Source: Jeotgalicoccus nanhaiensis (GTDB lineage: Bacteria > Bacillota > Bacilli > Staphylococcales > Salinicoccaceae). Taken from it: a stretch of 64,000 nucleotides of DNA. Where the stretch lies: the NCBI GenBank assembly GCA_004570955.1, contig SPPL01000003.1, positions 310,001 through 374,000 on the forward strand, written 5' to 3'. Positions within the stretch are counted from its first letter, which is position 1. Every line of letters begins with the position of its first letter. Positions 8,811 to 16,823 of this stretch are shown piece by piece. The notes under the pieces are model-generated. The model ran no database searches and was not told the DNA's origin. It was given only the letters and a program-made list of their open reading frames with translations. Both the position numbers and the translations under genes were made by a program.

Positions 8811-9680
8811 ATGGATATTAAACAATTGCGTTATTTTCACGAAATAGTTAAACACGGAAAGGTCAGTAGAGCGGCGAATTCATTATATGTCTCCCAGCCG
8901 TCACTCAGCATGTCTTTGAGCAAGTTAGAAAACGAAATTGGTTTTAAACTATTAGAACGTAATGATGGGACTTTTAAGCTTACAGATGCCGGAGCGGAGT
9001 TTTACAAACATGTAAAACTGGTGCTATCAATTTTCGAAAATATGGAAGATGAAGTTGAATATATTGGTAAAAGAGGCAGCGGACAATTGAAAATGGGGAT
9101 TACAGAACTTTTCAGAGCTGTAATACCGGAATTATTTGATATATTTCTCGAGAGCAACAATAACTTCGACATTAAATTAACTGAAGGAACGACTTCGCAT
9201 ATCATAGATCAGCTGCGTATGCATCAGCTTCATTTTGGTTTAACAACCTTAAGTTACTTAGACGAAGATATGGAATCAATATATTTAGGTCCGAATCTTC
9301 ATTCACTCCTCGTCCACAGAGATATTCCTCTGTCGGAGCTTAACAATGTCAGCCTCCAGAATTACCAGAATCACACTTTAATTTTCAGCGAGGGATCATA
9401 TGAGTTAAATGAATTTCTTCATAAAAATAATCTGAAATTCAGAAATGTCATTAGGGTCGATACTATAGGTACCGCAGTACGTTTAGTGAAAAAAGGACTT
9501 GGAATTGCAGTTATGCCAGAACTTTATGCGAGTAACTATACAGATGATGATGTAACGAGTGTTTCTTTAGATTATGATTTAAAAGGTCCTGATTTATATC
9601 TGTCATATATGAAAAACAGGTATTTTACGTCGGATATTGAAAAGTTTATAAATGTGACAAAAGAATATTTGGAGAATTAA
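8811..9680 (+). CDS. LysR-family transcriptional regulator
   Basis: A 289-residue LysR regulator: an N-terminal winged HTH beginning MDIKQLRYFHEIV, with SRAANSLYVSQPSLS as the helix-turn-helix, and a C-terminal effector domain from about residue 90. The ATG at 8811 is chosen because GAGGGG lies 7-8 bases upstream and the protein then begins exactly as LysR proteins usually do. It is divergent from the MFS/ureohydrolase operon, the standard arrangement for a LysR protein that controls its neighbour. The co-inducer is unknown; a guanidino compound is an inference from context. Confidence 0.92.
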   Translation: MDIKQLRYFHEIVKHGKVSRAANSLYVSQPSLSMSLSKLENEIGFKLLERNDGTFKLTDAGAEFYKHVKLVLSIFENMEDEVEYIGKRGSGQLKMGITELFRAVIPELFDIFLESNNNFDIKLTEGTTSHIIDQLRMHQLHFGLTTLSYLDEDMESIYLGPNLHSLLVHRDIPLSELNNVSLQNYQNHTLIFSEGSYELNEFLHKNNLKFRNVIRVDTIGTAVRLVKKGLGIAVMPELYASNYTDDDVTSVSLDYDLKGPDLYLSYMKNRYFTSDIEKFINVTKEYLEN

Positions 9681-9714
9681 GAAAGGGAGTGCATAACGTT
9701 ATGCACTCCCTTTC
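9681..9714. terminator. 34-bp perfect palindrome, likely terminator
   Basis: GAAAGGGAGTGCATAAC is followed immediately by its exact reverse complement. It begins right after the LysR stop and lies between convergent genes. No long T run follows, so it may terminate weakly or protect RNA ends. Confidence 0.6.
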
Positions 9715-9730
9715 TCTGTAACGCCTACCG

Positions 9731-10018
9731 TTACTTTATTTTATTCAAAACAGTGCGATAGCCGTCACTGCCGTAATCAAGACAGCGTTTCACCCGTGAT
9801 ACAGTGGCGCTCGATGCTCCTGTTTCTTCCTGAACTTTAGAATACGTTTTGCCTTCATCGATAAGCTTTGCGACCTGAAATCTCTGTTTTAATGCCACAA
9901 GTTCATTGGATGTGCAAATATCATCGAAAAACTTATAGCATTCTTCTTTCGTCTCAAGTGACAGAATTCCGTCGAACAGATCGTCGAGTTCCTGACCTTT
10001 TAATTTATCTATTTGCAT
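9731..10018 (-). CDS. TrpR-family regulator, HisR/YerC type
   Basis: A 95-residue member of the TrpR/YerC/YecD family, all helical, with the HTH around residues 50-75: GKTYSKVQEETGASSATVSRVKR. Length matches YerC of Bacillus. Regulon reconstructions in Firmicutes have named such proteins HisR and predicted that they repress histidine synthesis genes. Here it is divergent from hisZ, and two copies of the same inverted repeat lie between the genes, which fits that role. The ligand is presumably histidine, by analogy with TrpR and tryptophan. Confidence 0.88.
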   Translation of the reverse strand: MQIDKLKGQELDDLFDGILSLETKEECYKFFDDICTSNELVALKQRFQVAKLIDEGKTYSKVQEETGASSATVSRVKRCLDYGSDGYRTVLNKIK

Positions 10019-10049
10019 AGCCTCAGCTCCGTATAAATAAGATAATAAT

Positions 10050-10067
10050 ACTTTAACATACTAAAGT
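10050..10067. promoter_or_regulatory. HisR-type operator, copy 1
   Basis: ACTTTA-ACATAC-TAAAGT is a perfect 6-6-6 inverted repeat close to the regulator gene start. The core CTTTA-N6-TAAAG recurs at 10128-10143. Confidence 0.65.
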
Positions 10068-10081
10068 GGTAAAGAAAATGG

Positions 10082-10110
10082 TTGTGTATATTAAATATCT
10101 TTGTTACTAT
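10082..10110 (+). promoter_or_regulatory. Candidate promoter of the his operon
   Basis: TTGTGT and TACTAT are separated by 17 bases. The predicted start near 10117 lies between the two operator copies, so copy 1 would be upstream and copy 2 just downstream of transcription initiation. Confidence 0.45.
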
Positions 10111-10126
10111 TTTATTTATTGGCAAC

Positions 10127-10144
10127 TCTTTATCTCGCTAAAGT
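10127..10144. promoter_or_regulatory. HisR-type operator, copy 2
   Basis: TCTTTA-TCTCGC-TAAAGT repeats the architecture of copy 1 (CTTTA-N6-TAAAG, followed by TG) 77 bases away and ends 17 bases before hisZ. Occupancy would block early elongation. Confidence 0.65.
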
Positions 10145-10161
10145 GTTAAAGGAGAGTAATT

Positions 10162-10968
10162 ATGACAAACAACAAATTCATTTTGCAGCGGCTCGCTCTT
10201 GGACAAAAATATCTGGAGCAGCTTGATGATTCAGGGTACACTCTGGTTGATATGAATATGATAGAACCTTTTTCAATCGATGATAAATATCATCACCCGA
10301 CAAGTGTAGTTTTTGAAAGAAATAATGCAATGTACGCCATTCGCAGTGACTGGACAAGGACGCTGCTGAATTTCAACAGCAACTTTTATTCAGATGACAA
10401 GCGTTTTGGTTATTTTGGGCCTGTTGTCAGAGAGAATGAATCATTCTATCAGGCAGGTGTAGAAATTTATAAGGCAGCGGAAAAGGATATTATCGAAGCG
10501 CTGTTAATGCATATGAATTTTGTTGAAGAATGTGCAGAAACACAAATCAAAACACTCGTTATAAATAATGATCAGCTGATTGATTTATTTATTGAAAAAT
10601 ATAAGCTTCCTGATTCAGTGCGCCAGCTCATTTATACAAAGAACATTTCGGAGCTGCGTCAGCAGCTCGGTAAAGATCATGATTTGTATAAGATTATGAG
10701 TGCCAAGGTAAGCGATCAGTTTAAGATGGTGAGTGAGATTTTCGGCGATACGGAAGTTATGCAGGCAATTACACATTTAAAAACAAAGATTTCATCACAA
10801 GATAGAAAATTCATTTTGGATTTATCGTTCCGTTCGCCTCAAAATTACTATAACGGTTTGTATTTTCAGGCATTTTTAAATTCTAACTCACCGATATTAA
10901 GCGGCGGGCAATATAACAGCAATGCATTCGGCATTGCGTTAAATCTCACAGACGGAGGTCTTTTATGA
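10162..10968 (+). CDS. hisZ: ATP phosphoribosyltransferase regulatory subunit
   Basis: A 268-residue paralogue of histidyl-tRNA synthetase lacking the anticodon-binding domain. It partners short-form HisG and is needed for activity and feedback control of the first step in histidine synthesis. Class II synthetase remnants are visible: the motif 2-like RSDWTRTLL near residue 60, FGYFGPVVRE, and the C-terminal SGGQYN. It is much shorter than the roughly 390-residue Bacillus protein, in keeping with the compact staphylococcal form as I recall it. AAAGGAGAG precedes the ATG. It is the first gene of the his operon and overlaps hisG by 4 bases. Confidence 0.9.
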   Translation: MTNNKFILQRLALGQKYLEQLDDSGYTLVDMNMIEPFSIDDKYHHPTSVVFERNNAMYAIRSDWTRTLLNFNSNFYSDDKRFGYFGPVVRENESFYQAGVEIYKAAEKDIIEALLMHMNFVEECAETQIKTLVINNDQLIDLFIEKYKLPDSVRQLIYTKNISELRQQLGKDHDLYKIMSAKVSDQFKMVSEIFGDTEVMQAITHLKTKISSQDRKFILDLSFRSPQNYYNGLYFQAFLNSNSPILSGGQYNSNAFGIALNLTDGGLL

Positions 10969-11570
10969 TTACAGTAGCATTATCCAAAGGACGTTTGTTT
11001 GATGATTTTGTTTCTTATTTAGAGAAATATGAACTTTATAAATACAGCAAGGTACTGAAAGATGAATCACGCGCGCTCTATACGATTGTGGATAATATCC
11101 GCTTCATTTTTGCAAAAGGACCGGATGTGCCTGTCTATGTTGAACGCGGAGTGGCAGATATCGGTATTGTTGGCAGTGACATTATTGAAGAAGAGGTGTT
11201 CAGCTATTTAAATGTATCTGAACTGCCTTTCGGAAAATGTCATTTTGCGCTGGCGGGTCCGCCGGATGTAGAACATTTTAATACTGTAGCTTCTAAATAT
11301 ACTAATATTGCCCGTAACTATTTCAACGGACAGCAGCAGCCGGTGTCGCTGATTCACCTTAATGGTTCAGTAGAACTCGCGCCGATCCTCGGACTGGCAG
11401 ACGGTATTGTGGATATTGTACAGACAGGGAATACTTTACGTGATAATGGTCTGCTTGAGTATGAAAGAATTCTCGATGTACAGGCGCGTCTGATTGCGAA
11501 TAAGCAGACGTTCTATACGAAGGAAGACAGCATCTATGAATTTTTAAGTGAAATTGGAGTGATTGGATGA
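10965..11570 (+). CDS. hisG: ATP phosphoribosyltransferase, short form
   Basis: A 201-residue catalytic subunit that joins ATP and PRPP to make phosphoribosyl-ATP, the first step of histidine synthesis. It has the periplasmic-binding-protein-like fold of the short form with no C-terminal regulatory domain, so it depends on HisZ just upstream. Recognisable motifs are VALSKGRL at the N-terminus, RGVADIGIVGSD near residue 65 and VDIVQTGNTLR near 150, the PRPP loop. The start overlaps the hisZ stop and its stop overlaps the hisD start (ATGA in both cases), implying translational coupling. Confidence 0.95.
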   Translation: MITVALSKGRLFDDFVSYLEKYELYKYSKVLKDESRALYTIVDNIRFIFAKGPDVPVYVERGVADIGIVGSDIIEEEVFSYLNVSELPFGKCHFALAGPPDVEHFNTVASKYTNIARNYFNGQQQPVSLIHLNGSVELAPILGLADGIVDIVQTGNTLRDNGLLEYERILDVQARLIANKQTFYTKEDSIYEFLSEIGVIG

Positions 11571-12799
11571 ACGCGGAAACCTTTAAACAGATATTTACAA
11601 GTGAGGACAGCACAGATAAAGAAAACATAGATAATGTTCTGTCTATAATTGAAGATGTGAAGCAGAACAAAGATGAAGCCTTAAAGAAATATACAGCACA
11701 GTTTGACGGGCGGAAGCTGGATGATTTTAAAGTGCCCGAGGAAAAACTGAAAAACAGTTTTGATAATTTAAGTGAAGAAGAAAAGAATGCGCTGGTTCTT
11801 ATTAAAAAACGCATTGCTGATTACCAGCAGTCGATAAAATATAAGGATTTCGAGGATGGAGAGTTTTCCTATGTCTACCATCCCTTGGAACGGATTGGCA
11901 TTTACATTCCGGGAGGTACAGCGTTATATCCTTCAAGTGTACTGATGTCAGCAGTTCCTGCAGCAGTGGCAGGGGTGGAGAATATCGTTGCTGTAACGCC
12001 GACTTTCGACGATGAAAATATTACTTTCGCTGCACTTTACATTGCAGGCGTTACAGAAGTGTATACGGTGGGAGGCGCTCAGGCTGTCGCGGCGCTGGCT
12101 TACGGAACAGAAACTATTGCGAAAGTAGATAAGATTGTCGGCCCCGGTAATAAGTATGTTGCACTGGCAAAAAAACAGGTATTTGGAGATGTCGGCATTG
12201 ATATGATCGCGGGACCGAGTGAAATCCTTCTGTACGTCGATAATTCTGCAGATTATACAGCAGTCGCGTATGATATTTTCGCCCAGGCTGAGCACGATGT
12301 AAATGCAAGAACCTTCCTCATAACAGAATCACAGGATGTTATTGACGGTATCCAGCTTGAAGTCAATCGCCTGACTGACTCGCAGACACGAGCAGATGTC
12401 ATCCAAAAATCGCTCGAGAATAATCACTATCAGATTATTGACAGCAGGAAAAAGCTTATAGAAATTATTAACTTTATCGCTCCGGAACACGTATCAATTC
12501 AGCACCGGGATGAAGAAGATATTGCCCGTGCAATACGCTATGCAGGTGCGGTTTTTATCGGCAAATACTCACCGGAAGCAATCGGCGACTATGCAGCGGG
12601 ACCCTCACATGTATTACCGACAAATCAGACAGGCCGTTTCAGTCACGGTTTGAATGTAAATGATTTTCTGACAAGTCATGCAGTGATTAATCTAAAAGAG
12701 GGAACATACAGTAATATCGCAGGAGCTGCGAAAACAATCGCAAAAAAAGAAGGGCTCGATGCCCATTATGAATCATTAAATATTAGAACGGAGCGGTAA
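11567..12799 (+). CDS. hisD: Histidinol dehydrogenase
   Basis: A 410-residue zinc enzyme that oxidises L-histidinol twice to L-histidine using NAD, the last step of the pathway. Family signatures are intact: GIYIPGGTALYPSSVLM, KIVGPGNKYVALAKK, AGPSEIL, AQAEHD with a zinc ligand, FIAPEHV containing the catalytic Glu-His, and GPSHVLPT near the C-terminus. Length is slightly below the common 425-435. The ATG overlaps hisG by four bases. Confidence 0.96.
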   Translation: MNAETFKQIFTSEDSTDKENIDNVLSIIEDVKQNKDEALKKYTAQFDGRKLDDFKVPEEKLKNSFDNLSEEEKNALVLIKKRIADYQQSIKYKDFEDGEFSYVYHPLERIGIYIPGGTALYPSSVLMSAVPAAVAGVENIVAVTPTFDDENITFAALYIAGVTEVYTVGGAQAVAALAYGTETIAKVDKIVGPGNKYVALAKKQVFGDVGIDMIAGPSEILLYVDNSADYTAVAYDIFAQAEHDVNARTFLITESQDVIDGIQLEVNRLTDSQTRADVIQKSLENNHYQIIDSRKKLIEIINFIAPEHVSIQHRDEEDIARAIRYAGAVFIGKYSPEAIGDYAAGPSHVLPTNQTGRFSHGLNVNDFLTSHAVINLKEGTYSNIAGAAKTIAKKEGLDAHYESLNIRTER

Positions 12800-12800
12800 A

Positions 12801-13787
12801 ATGATCAGTATGGACAGAAATACCTCACCAAAGTCGCCTCTCTCGAAGGAACAGATTCTTGAGGCGGTAAATAGCACCGATATTGAATTGTACCCGGAAG
12901 AAGAACTCGGACGTTTTAAAGAATTATACGCAAAACAAAACGGATTTTCGGCAGAGAACATTGAAGTGGCGAACGGCTCGGATGAATGGCTGCAAAAAAT
13001 TATTATGACGCTGGGAAAGAATGGTGTAATGTCGCTCAGTCCGGATTTTGTAATGTATCAGACCTACTCAAACCAGGTCGGATACCGTTATTATTCTGTA
13101 CCGGCGCGTGAAGATTACTCATTTGATTATGAACTTGCAGTAAATGAAATTAAGGCTAAAAAGCCATCTGTATTTTTTATTTCAAATCCGCATAATCCGA
13201 CAGGTGTACTGCTGCCAAGTCATTTTATAAAAGAACTCGCTGATGCAATGAAGTCTGTTGGAGGATATCTGGTCATTGATGAAGCATATGGGGAATTTGC
13301 TCTGGAGCGCCCAATTCCCGAAGGGGACCATATTATAATTGTGCGGACAATGAGTAAAGTATATGGTCTTGCAGGACTCAGAATCGGTATCGCGATTGCG
13401 ACAGGAAAAACTTATGAAGCGATTACGCGAATTAATCACCCGTATCCTTTAAATGGCCTGACACTTAATCTCGGAAGCGCACTGCTCAGCGATCAGAAGC
13501 GGCTGAACGAATGGTTCGAATACCAGAAAGACCTGCAGAAATCACTTGCTGATGCATTTGAAACAGTCCGCCGTCATATTAAAATTAAACCTACACATAC
13601 GAATTTTGTGTTTATATACGGTGATAAAGCCCGGGATTTATATGAATATCTTTATCAAAATGGGTACAGGGGCAGAGTGTATGATGATGCGAATCTTAAA
13701 AATGCAGCCCGATTTTCAATTGTTCATGAAAAAGAGTATCCAAAACTGAAAGAACTTATTACGAAGTGGGGTGAGTCTCATGACTAA
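12801..13787 (+). CDS. hisC: Histidinol-phosphate aminotransferase
   Basis: A 328-residue fold-type I PLP enzyme converting imidazole acetol phosphate to histidinol phosphate. The PLP lysine is Lys186 in RTMSKVYGLAGLRIG, Asp160 in VIDEAYG contacts the pyridine nitrogen, and ISNPHNPTG near residue 130 is the usual HisC motif. It is shorter than most HisC proteins (about 350 residues) but has all key residues. It starts one base after the hisD stop and overlaps hisB. Confidence 0.94.
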   Translation: MISMDRNTSPKSPLSKEQILEAVNSTDIELYPEEELGRFKELYAKQNGFSAENIEVANGSDEWLQKIIMTLGKNGVMSLSPDFVMYQTYSNQVGYRYYSVPAREDYSFDYELAVNEIKAKKPSVFFISNPHNPTGVLLPSHFIKELADAMKSVGGYLVIDEAYGEFALERPIPEGDHIIIVRTMSKVYGLAGLRIGIAIATGKTYEAITRINHPYPLNGLTLNLGSALLSDQKRLNEWFEYQKDLQKSLADAFETVRRHIKIKPTHTNFVFIYGDKARDLYEYLYQNGYRGRVYDDANLKNAARFSIVHEKEYPKLKELITKWGESHD

Positions 13788-14364
13788 ATACAGTAAAGAC
13801 AGGGAAACCAAAGAAACCAAAATAAGCATCGAAATAGATGACGAACGAAATTTTAAAGAATCTGAAATAGAAACGGGTCTCGGTTTTTTTGACCATATGC
13901 TGACACTGTTCAGTTTTCACTCGGAGCTGTATGTCAATATTAAGGCCGAGGGGGATTTACATATCGACGGGCATCATACCGTTGAGGATATCGGTATCGT
14001 CCTCGGACAGCTTTTGAGAGAGCTGTACGCTGAAAAAGAAAGCTATCAGAGATACGGATCGATGTATCTGCCGATGGATGAATCACTTGCACGTGTAGTG
14101 CTGGATTTATCTGGAAGACCACATCTCAGCTTTAATGCGGTTATATCGAGAGATAAGGTAGGGGATTTCGATACGGAACTCACAGAAGAGTTCTTTAACG
14201 CTGTCGCTATGAATTCAAGAATGACGCTCCATATTGATTTACTAAAATCAGGAAATTCGCATCACGAAATAGAGGCAATATTTAAAGGCTTTGCACGCAG
14301 TTTGAAGCTTGCACTGCAGCCGTCAAAAAGCGGTATTCCGTCCTCGAAAGGCGTAATTGAGTAA
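13780..14364 (+). CDS. hisB: Imidazoleglycerol-phosphate dehydratase
   Basis: A 194-residue manganese enzyme that dehydrates imidazoleglycerol phosphate. Both halves of the duplicated metal-binding fold are visible: FFDHMLTLFSFH and DGHHTVEDIGI in the first, SGNSHHEIEAIFKGFARSL in the second. The ATG at 13780 is used because GGGGTGAG lies about 5 bases upstream, within hisC; a GTG at 13771 abuts that site. It overlaps hisC by 8 bases. There is no fused phosphatase. The usual next gene, hisH, is missing: only 45 bases separate this stop from hisA. Confidence 0.95.
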   Translation: MTKYSKDRETKETKISIEIDDERNFKESEIETGLGFFDHMLTLFSFHSELYVNIKAEGDLHIDGHHTVEDIGIVLGQLLRELYAEKESYQRYGSMYLPMDESLARVVLDLSGRPHLSFNAVISRDKVGDFDTELTEEFFNAVAMNSRMTLHIDLLKSGNSHHEIEAIFKGFARSLKLALQPSKSGIPSSKGVIE

Positions 14365-14409
14365 TTACTGGCAGACAGATAAAACAGTACGGGAAAAGGG
14401 AGTTTTAAC

Positions 14410-15111
14410 ATGAATATTATTCCTGCGATAGATTTAATTGACGGTCAGAATGTCCGTTTATCACAAGGAGATTACGCGAAAAAATCACAGATGAAAAGAA
14501 CACCTGAAGAAGCATTGGAGTTTTATGCGGGCTTTGAATCGGTAACGAGAATTCATGTTGTTGATCTGATGGGTGCTTTAAAACAGGAAGCACTGGAATC
14601 GAATCTTGTTAAGAAGCTTGCAGAACTATCTTCACTGCCGCTAGAAATAGGCGGGGGACTGCGTTCGCTTGAAACGATTGAGCAGTATCATGACATGGGT
14701 GTTGAATATTTTATTCTCGGTACCCGTGCAATTGTTGATGTGCCATGGCTGACTGAAGCGGTTAAAAAATTTCCCGGGAAAATATTCGTGGGTGTGGATG
14801 CAAAAGAAGATGATATTTACATTAATGGCTGGACAGAAAACAGCGGCATTAAAACTGATGACTATTTAGAAGAGATAGAAACGCTGGATCTTGCAGGGGT
14901 TATTTATACAGATATAAATAAAGACGGTATGGGACTCGGTCCGAACTTTGAAAATACAGCGAGGATCAATAATATGACCCGTCATAAAGTAGTCGCAAGC
15001 GGCGGCATTAGAAATAAAGCGGATTTCGATAAGCTGGAAAGTCTGGGGATAACAGAGGCAATTGTCGGAAAATCCAGTCACACCGAAGAGTTTTGGGAGG
15101 GAATTAAATGA
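14410..15111 (+). CDS. hisA: ProFAR isomerase
   Basis: A 233-residue beta-alpha barrel isomerising ProFAR to PRFAR. The catalytic aspartates are Asp8 in IPAIDLIDG and Asp130 in VGVDAKE. Phosphate-binding loops EIGGGLRS and ASGGIRN are in the expected halves of the barrel. AAAAGGGAG precedes the ATG at 14410. The last codons overlap hisF by four bases. Confidence 0.95.
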   Translation: MNIIPAIDLIDGQNVRLSQGDYAKKSQMKRTPEEALEFYAGFESVTRIHVVDLMGALKQEALESNLVKKLAELSSLPLEIGGGLRSLETIEQYHDMGVEYFILGTRAIVDVPWLTEAVKKFPGKIFVGVDAKEDDIYINGWTENSGIKTDDYLEEIETLDLAGVIYTDINKDGMGLGPNFENTARINNMTRHKVVASGGIRNKADFDKLESLGITEAIVGKSSHTEEFWEGIK

Positions 15112-15869
15112 CAGTGAAAAAAATAATACCATGTCTCGATGTTAAAGACGGTGCTGTAGTCAAAGGCGTTAATTTTGTAGATTTGCAGCATATTGGGAAA
15201 CCCTCAGAGCTGGCAAAAAGATATAACGAAGAAGGCGCAGATGAACTCGTCTTTCTCGATATATCTAAAACGCAGGAAGGGCACGGACTGATGCTGGATG
15301 CAATTCGGGAAACAGCAAAAGAACTGTCGATTCCCCTGACAATAGGCGGCGGCATTAAAACAGTAAAAGATATTGAACAGTTGCTCGAAGCAGGAGCAGA
15401 CAAAGTCAGCATCAACTCCGCCGCACTGAAAAATCCTGAGTTTATCCGTGAAGCAGTTGAAGAATTCGGCAACGAACGTATTGTACTTGCTGTGGATGTA
15501 AAATACAGCAATGACTTGGAAGACTATTATGTATACACGCACGGCGGAACAAAAAGAGCCGATAAAAAAGCATCGGACTGGATTGAGGAATGTGAAGCTC
15601 TTGGTGCCGGGTCACTGCTGATTACAAGTATGGACCACGACGGCGTGAAGAATGGATTTGATATCGAATTCCTTGAGCAGGCAGCAAAGACTGTCAGTAT
15701 TCCGGTTATTGCAAGCGGCGGTGCCGGAAGCATTGGTCATTTTACGGAACTATTCAAGAAAACAGAAGTATCAGCCGGGCTTGCAGCATCTATATTTCAC
15801 AGAGAAGAAGTTAAGATCGGTGAATTAAAACAGGAACTCGCTGACAATGGAATTGAGGTGCGTTTGTAA
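15108..15869 (+). CDS. hisF: Imidazole glycerol phosphate synthase cyclase subunit
   Basis: A 253-residue beta-alpha barrel that uses ammonia and PRFAR to form imidazoleglycerol phosphate and AICAR. Catalytic Asp11 (CLDVKDG) and Asp130 (LAVDVKY) are present. Residues at the barrel bottom that form the ammonia gate with HisH in other HisF proteins also look conserved: a basic residue at position 5, Glu46, Lys99 and a Glu near 163. This implies that a glutaminase partner is still used although hisH is not in this operon. The stop overlaps the hisIE start (TAATG). Confidence 0.95.
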   Translation: MTVKKIIPCLDVKDGAVVKGVNFVDLQHIGKPSELAKRYNEEGADELVFLDISKTQEGHGLMLDAIRETAKELSIPLTIGGGIKTVKDIEQLLEAGADKVSINSAALKNPEFIREAVEEFGNERIVLAVDVKYSNDLEDYYVYTHGGTKRADKKASDWIEECEALGAGSLLITSMDHDGVKNGFDIEFLEQAAKTVSIPVIASGGAGSIGHFTELFKKTEVSAGLAASIFHREEVKIGELKQELADNGIEVRL

Positions 15870-16492
15870 TGGAACCGGATTTCAGTAAAAATAACGGTTT
15901 ATTATCAGTAATACTGCAGGATACGGCAACAAAACAAGTACTGATGAATGGTTTTATGAACGAAGAAGCATTTGAGAAGACGAAGGCAGATCAAGTAGCA
16001 TGGTTTTACTCGCGTTCGAAAGAACGCTTATGGAAAAAAGGAGAAACGAGCGGCAACACACAGGAAGTTATCTCGATGAAGCTGGACTGCGATCAGGATG
16101 CACTTCTGCTTGAAGTGAAGCCGCAGGGTCCAACCTGTCACACAGGAACAAAAAGCTGTTTTGGCGACGACTACTTCAGTCTTCAGGCCTTGGAACGTAC
16201 TGTGCAGGAAAAAATGCAAAACCCTGAGGAAGGTTCTTATACTAAGTACTTAATCGATAAAGGCACAGATAAAATTTTGAAAAAATGCGGCGAAGAAATG
16301 ACCGAAGTGATTATCGCGGCGAAAAATAAAGATAAGCAGGAGCTTACCGACGAGACGAGTGACTTACTTTATCATTTGCTTGTTATGCTTAATAATGAGG
16401 GTATATCGCTGCAGGATGTTGAGAATAAACTCGAAGAAAGACACGGGAAAAAACAAGAATACAGCATACGCGATGAAATTCAAAAATGGTAA
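15869..16492 (+). CDS. hisIE: Phosphoribosyl-AMP cyclohydrolase / phosphoribosyl-ATP pyrophosphatase
   Basis: A 207-residue bifunctional enzyme for steps 2 and 3 of histidine synthesis. The HisI half (about 1-110) carries WFYSRSKERLWKKGETSGN, the metal site DCDQDA and the zinc cysteines in PTCHTGTKSCF. The HisE half (about 115-207) has KKCGEEMTEVIIAAKN and DETSDLLYHLLVML. The fusion is usual in Bacillales. It is the last gene of the operon, one base overlapping hisF, and is followed by a terminator. Confidence 0.95.
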   Translation: MEPDFSKNNGLLSVILQDTATKQVLMNGFMNEEAFEKTKADQVAWFYSRSKERLWKKGETSGNTQEVISMKLDCDQDALLLEVKPQGPTCHTGTKSCFGDDYFSLQALERTVQEKMQNPEEGSYTKYLIDKGTDKILKKCGEEMTEVIIAAKNKDKQELTDETSDLLYHLLVMLNNEGISLQDVENKLEERHGKKQEYSIRDEIQKW

Positions 16493-16511
16493 ATAAATAG
16501 AGTGGATAAAT

Positions 16512-16540
16512 CGGGAAGATGATATTCTTTCCGGTTTTTT
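16512..16540 (+). terminator. Terminator of the his operon
   Basis: CGGGAAGA pairs with TCTTTCCG over 8 bp with one G-U pair, followed by TTTTTT. It is 20 bases past hisIE. Confidence 0.75.
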
Positions 16541-16577
16541 GCTTTCCTTCAATTCTATGTGCTCATAAAAATAAGAA

Positions 16578-16616
16578 GACCGCTGAAAATTTATCGAAAT
16601 AAAATTTTCAGCGGTC
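16578..16616 (-). terminator. Terminator for the small gene on the minus strand
   Basis: GACCGCTGAAAATTT and its reverse complement form a 15-bp stem. On the minus strand it follows the stop at 16626 by 10 bases and is trailed by a T-rich stretch. It may act in both directions. Confidence 0.75.
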
Positions 16617-16625
16617 ATTTATCAT

Positions 16626-16784
16626 TTATTTCTTTTTTCGTACTGAAATAATGACTTCGTCACTATCGAACATACGCCGGCAAATTTTTCTTGCATCGAT
16701 TTGATCACGTGCGCAGATTTCCTGTGTTGCGATCCTGTTATCTTTCTTTACAGTAACCTCAAAGCGCTTCGTACCGCATCTCAT
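16626..16784 (-). CDS. Small basic protein of unknown function, 52 aa
   Basis: An ATG at 16784 preceded by AAGGATGA opens a 52-codon frame ending at TAA 16626. The product begins MRCGTKRFEVTVKK, has two further cysteines (EICARD, RKICRRM) and ends in SVRKKK, so it is strongly basic with three Cys. I do not recognise it. The good ribosome site, a terminator just after the stop and position immediately downstream of the DUF3169 gene support a real gene. The role could be nucleic-acid or metal binding, which is speculation. Confidence 0.6.
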   Translation of the reverse strand: MRCGTKRFEVTVKKDNRIATQEICARDQIDARKICRRMFDSDEVIISVRKKK

Positions 16785-16823
16785 AAATTATTCATCCTTA
16801 ATAATTTTTATAATAATCTCCAT

